Assembly (NCBI GenBank): GCA_003162495.1
Contig: PMOF01000316.1
Span: forward strand, 1-5,936
DNA: 5,936 bases
Reading direction: 5' to 3'
Source of the DNA: Acidobacteriaceae bacterium
Lineage (GTDB): Bacteria; Acidobacteriota; Terriglobia; Terriglobales; Acidobacteriaceae
The notes under the pieces are model-generated. The model did not search any database, was not told where the DNA came from, and worked only from the letters and a program-made list of their open reading frames with translations. This document shows, one piece after another, positions 5,836-5,936 of this stretch; the first letter of the stretch is position 1, and each line of letters opens with the position of its first letter. The translations under genes were made by a program, and so were the position numbers.

Positions 5836-5936
5836 AAAATCATCGCATTTCGATTGCGCACGATTTGCCTTTCTGGTACGTTTTTCTCGTACCTCGGCAG
5901 TCCGCGAATTAAAGTGAACCAGCGGGCTCTACCTGC
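5836..5936. other. 3' flank of hslU with a short hairpin
   Basis: GGTACG (5875-5880) pairs exactly with CGTACC (5888-5893) around a T-rich 7-nt loop, 39 nt after the hslU stop. No U-tract follows the stem on either strand, so it is not a canonical intrinsic terminator, though it may still help transcript ending or 3' stability. No coding start, tRNA or recognisable promoter was seen in the remaining bases. Confidence 0.35.

Noticed and set aside
5875..5893. Hairpin after hslU as a rho-independent terminator
   Set aside because: The six-pair stem is exact, but the Ts are in the loop and TCGGCAG follows the stem, so the required U-tract is missing.

Overview
The window is a 5.9 kb piece of a GC-rich bacterial chromosome holding four complete genes in two divergent pairs. 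On the minus strand, a cation diffusion facilitator (CDF) metal exporter (3450 to 2491) is followed 23 nt later by a secreted serine hydrolase of the CocE/alpha-amino-acid ester hydrolase type (2467 to 281). On the plus strand, hslV (about 3595 to 4179) and hslU (4333 to 5835) encode the two subunits of the HslVU (ClpYQ) ATP-dependent protease. The best guess for the organism is an Acidobacteriota (Terriglobia-like) soil bacterium. The grounds are the HslV type with a propeptide ending in IRS before the catalytic TT, the base composition, the secreted CocE-family enzyme with a DUF3471-like N-terminus, and an interspersed repeat of the 'AAAGGGCAC...TTCAG...GTGCC' type that I associate from memory with that phylum. 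This is inference, not proof.

Layout: 1-280 is the 3' flank of the hydrolase gene and holds no gene I can support. 281-2467 is the hydrolase and 2491-3450 the CDF exporter. 3451-3594 is a divergent control region. It contains a good sigma70-like promoter for the CDF gene, placed so that its transcript would start at or next to the ATG, with a dyad overlapping the -10 box. It also contains a weaker -10-like element and a short hairpin ahead of hslV. 4180-4332 separates hslV from hslU and is mostly filled by a 94-bp imperfect palindrome resembling a paired REP element or a tiny MITE. 5836-5936 holds only a short hairpin.

Function: HslV and HslU form one machine, in which the HslU hexamer unfolds substrates and its C-terminal tail opens and activates the HslV chamber. 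The minus-strand pair probably shares a transcript, but exporter and hydrolase have no obvious biochemical link.

I see no clearly new multi-gene system here. The points most worth a second look are the palindromic element inside the hslVU operon, the fully conserved alpha-amino-acid-recognising acidic cluster in the hydrolase together with its extra N-terminal domain, the leaderless-looking CDF promoter with its dyad, and an insertion of roughly 35 residues near the C-terminus of HslU.
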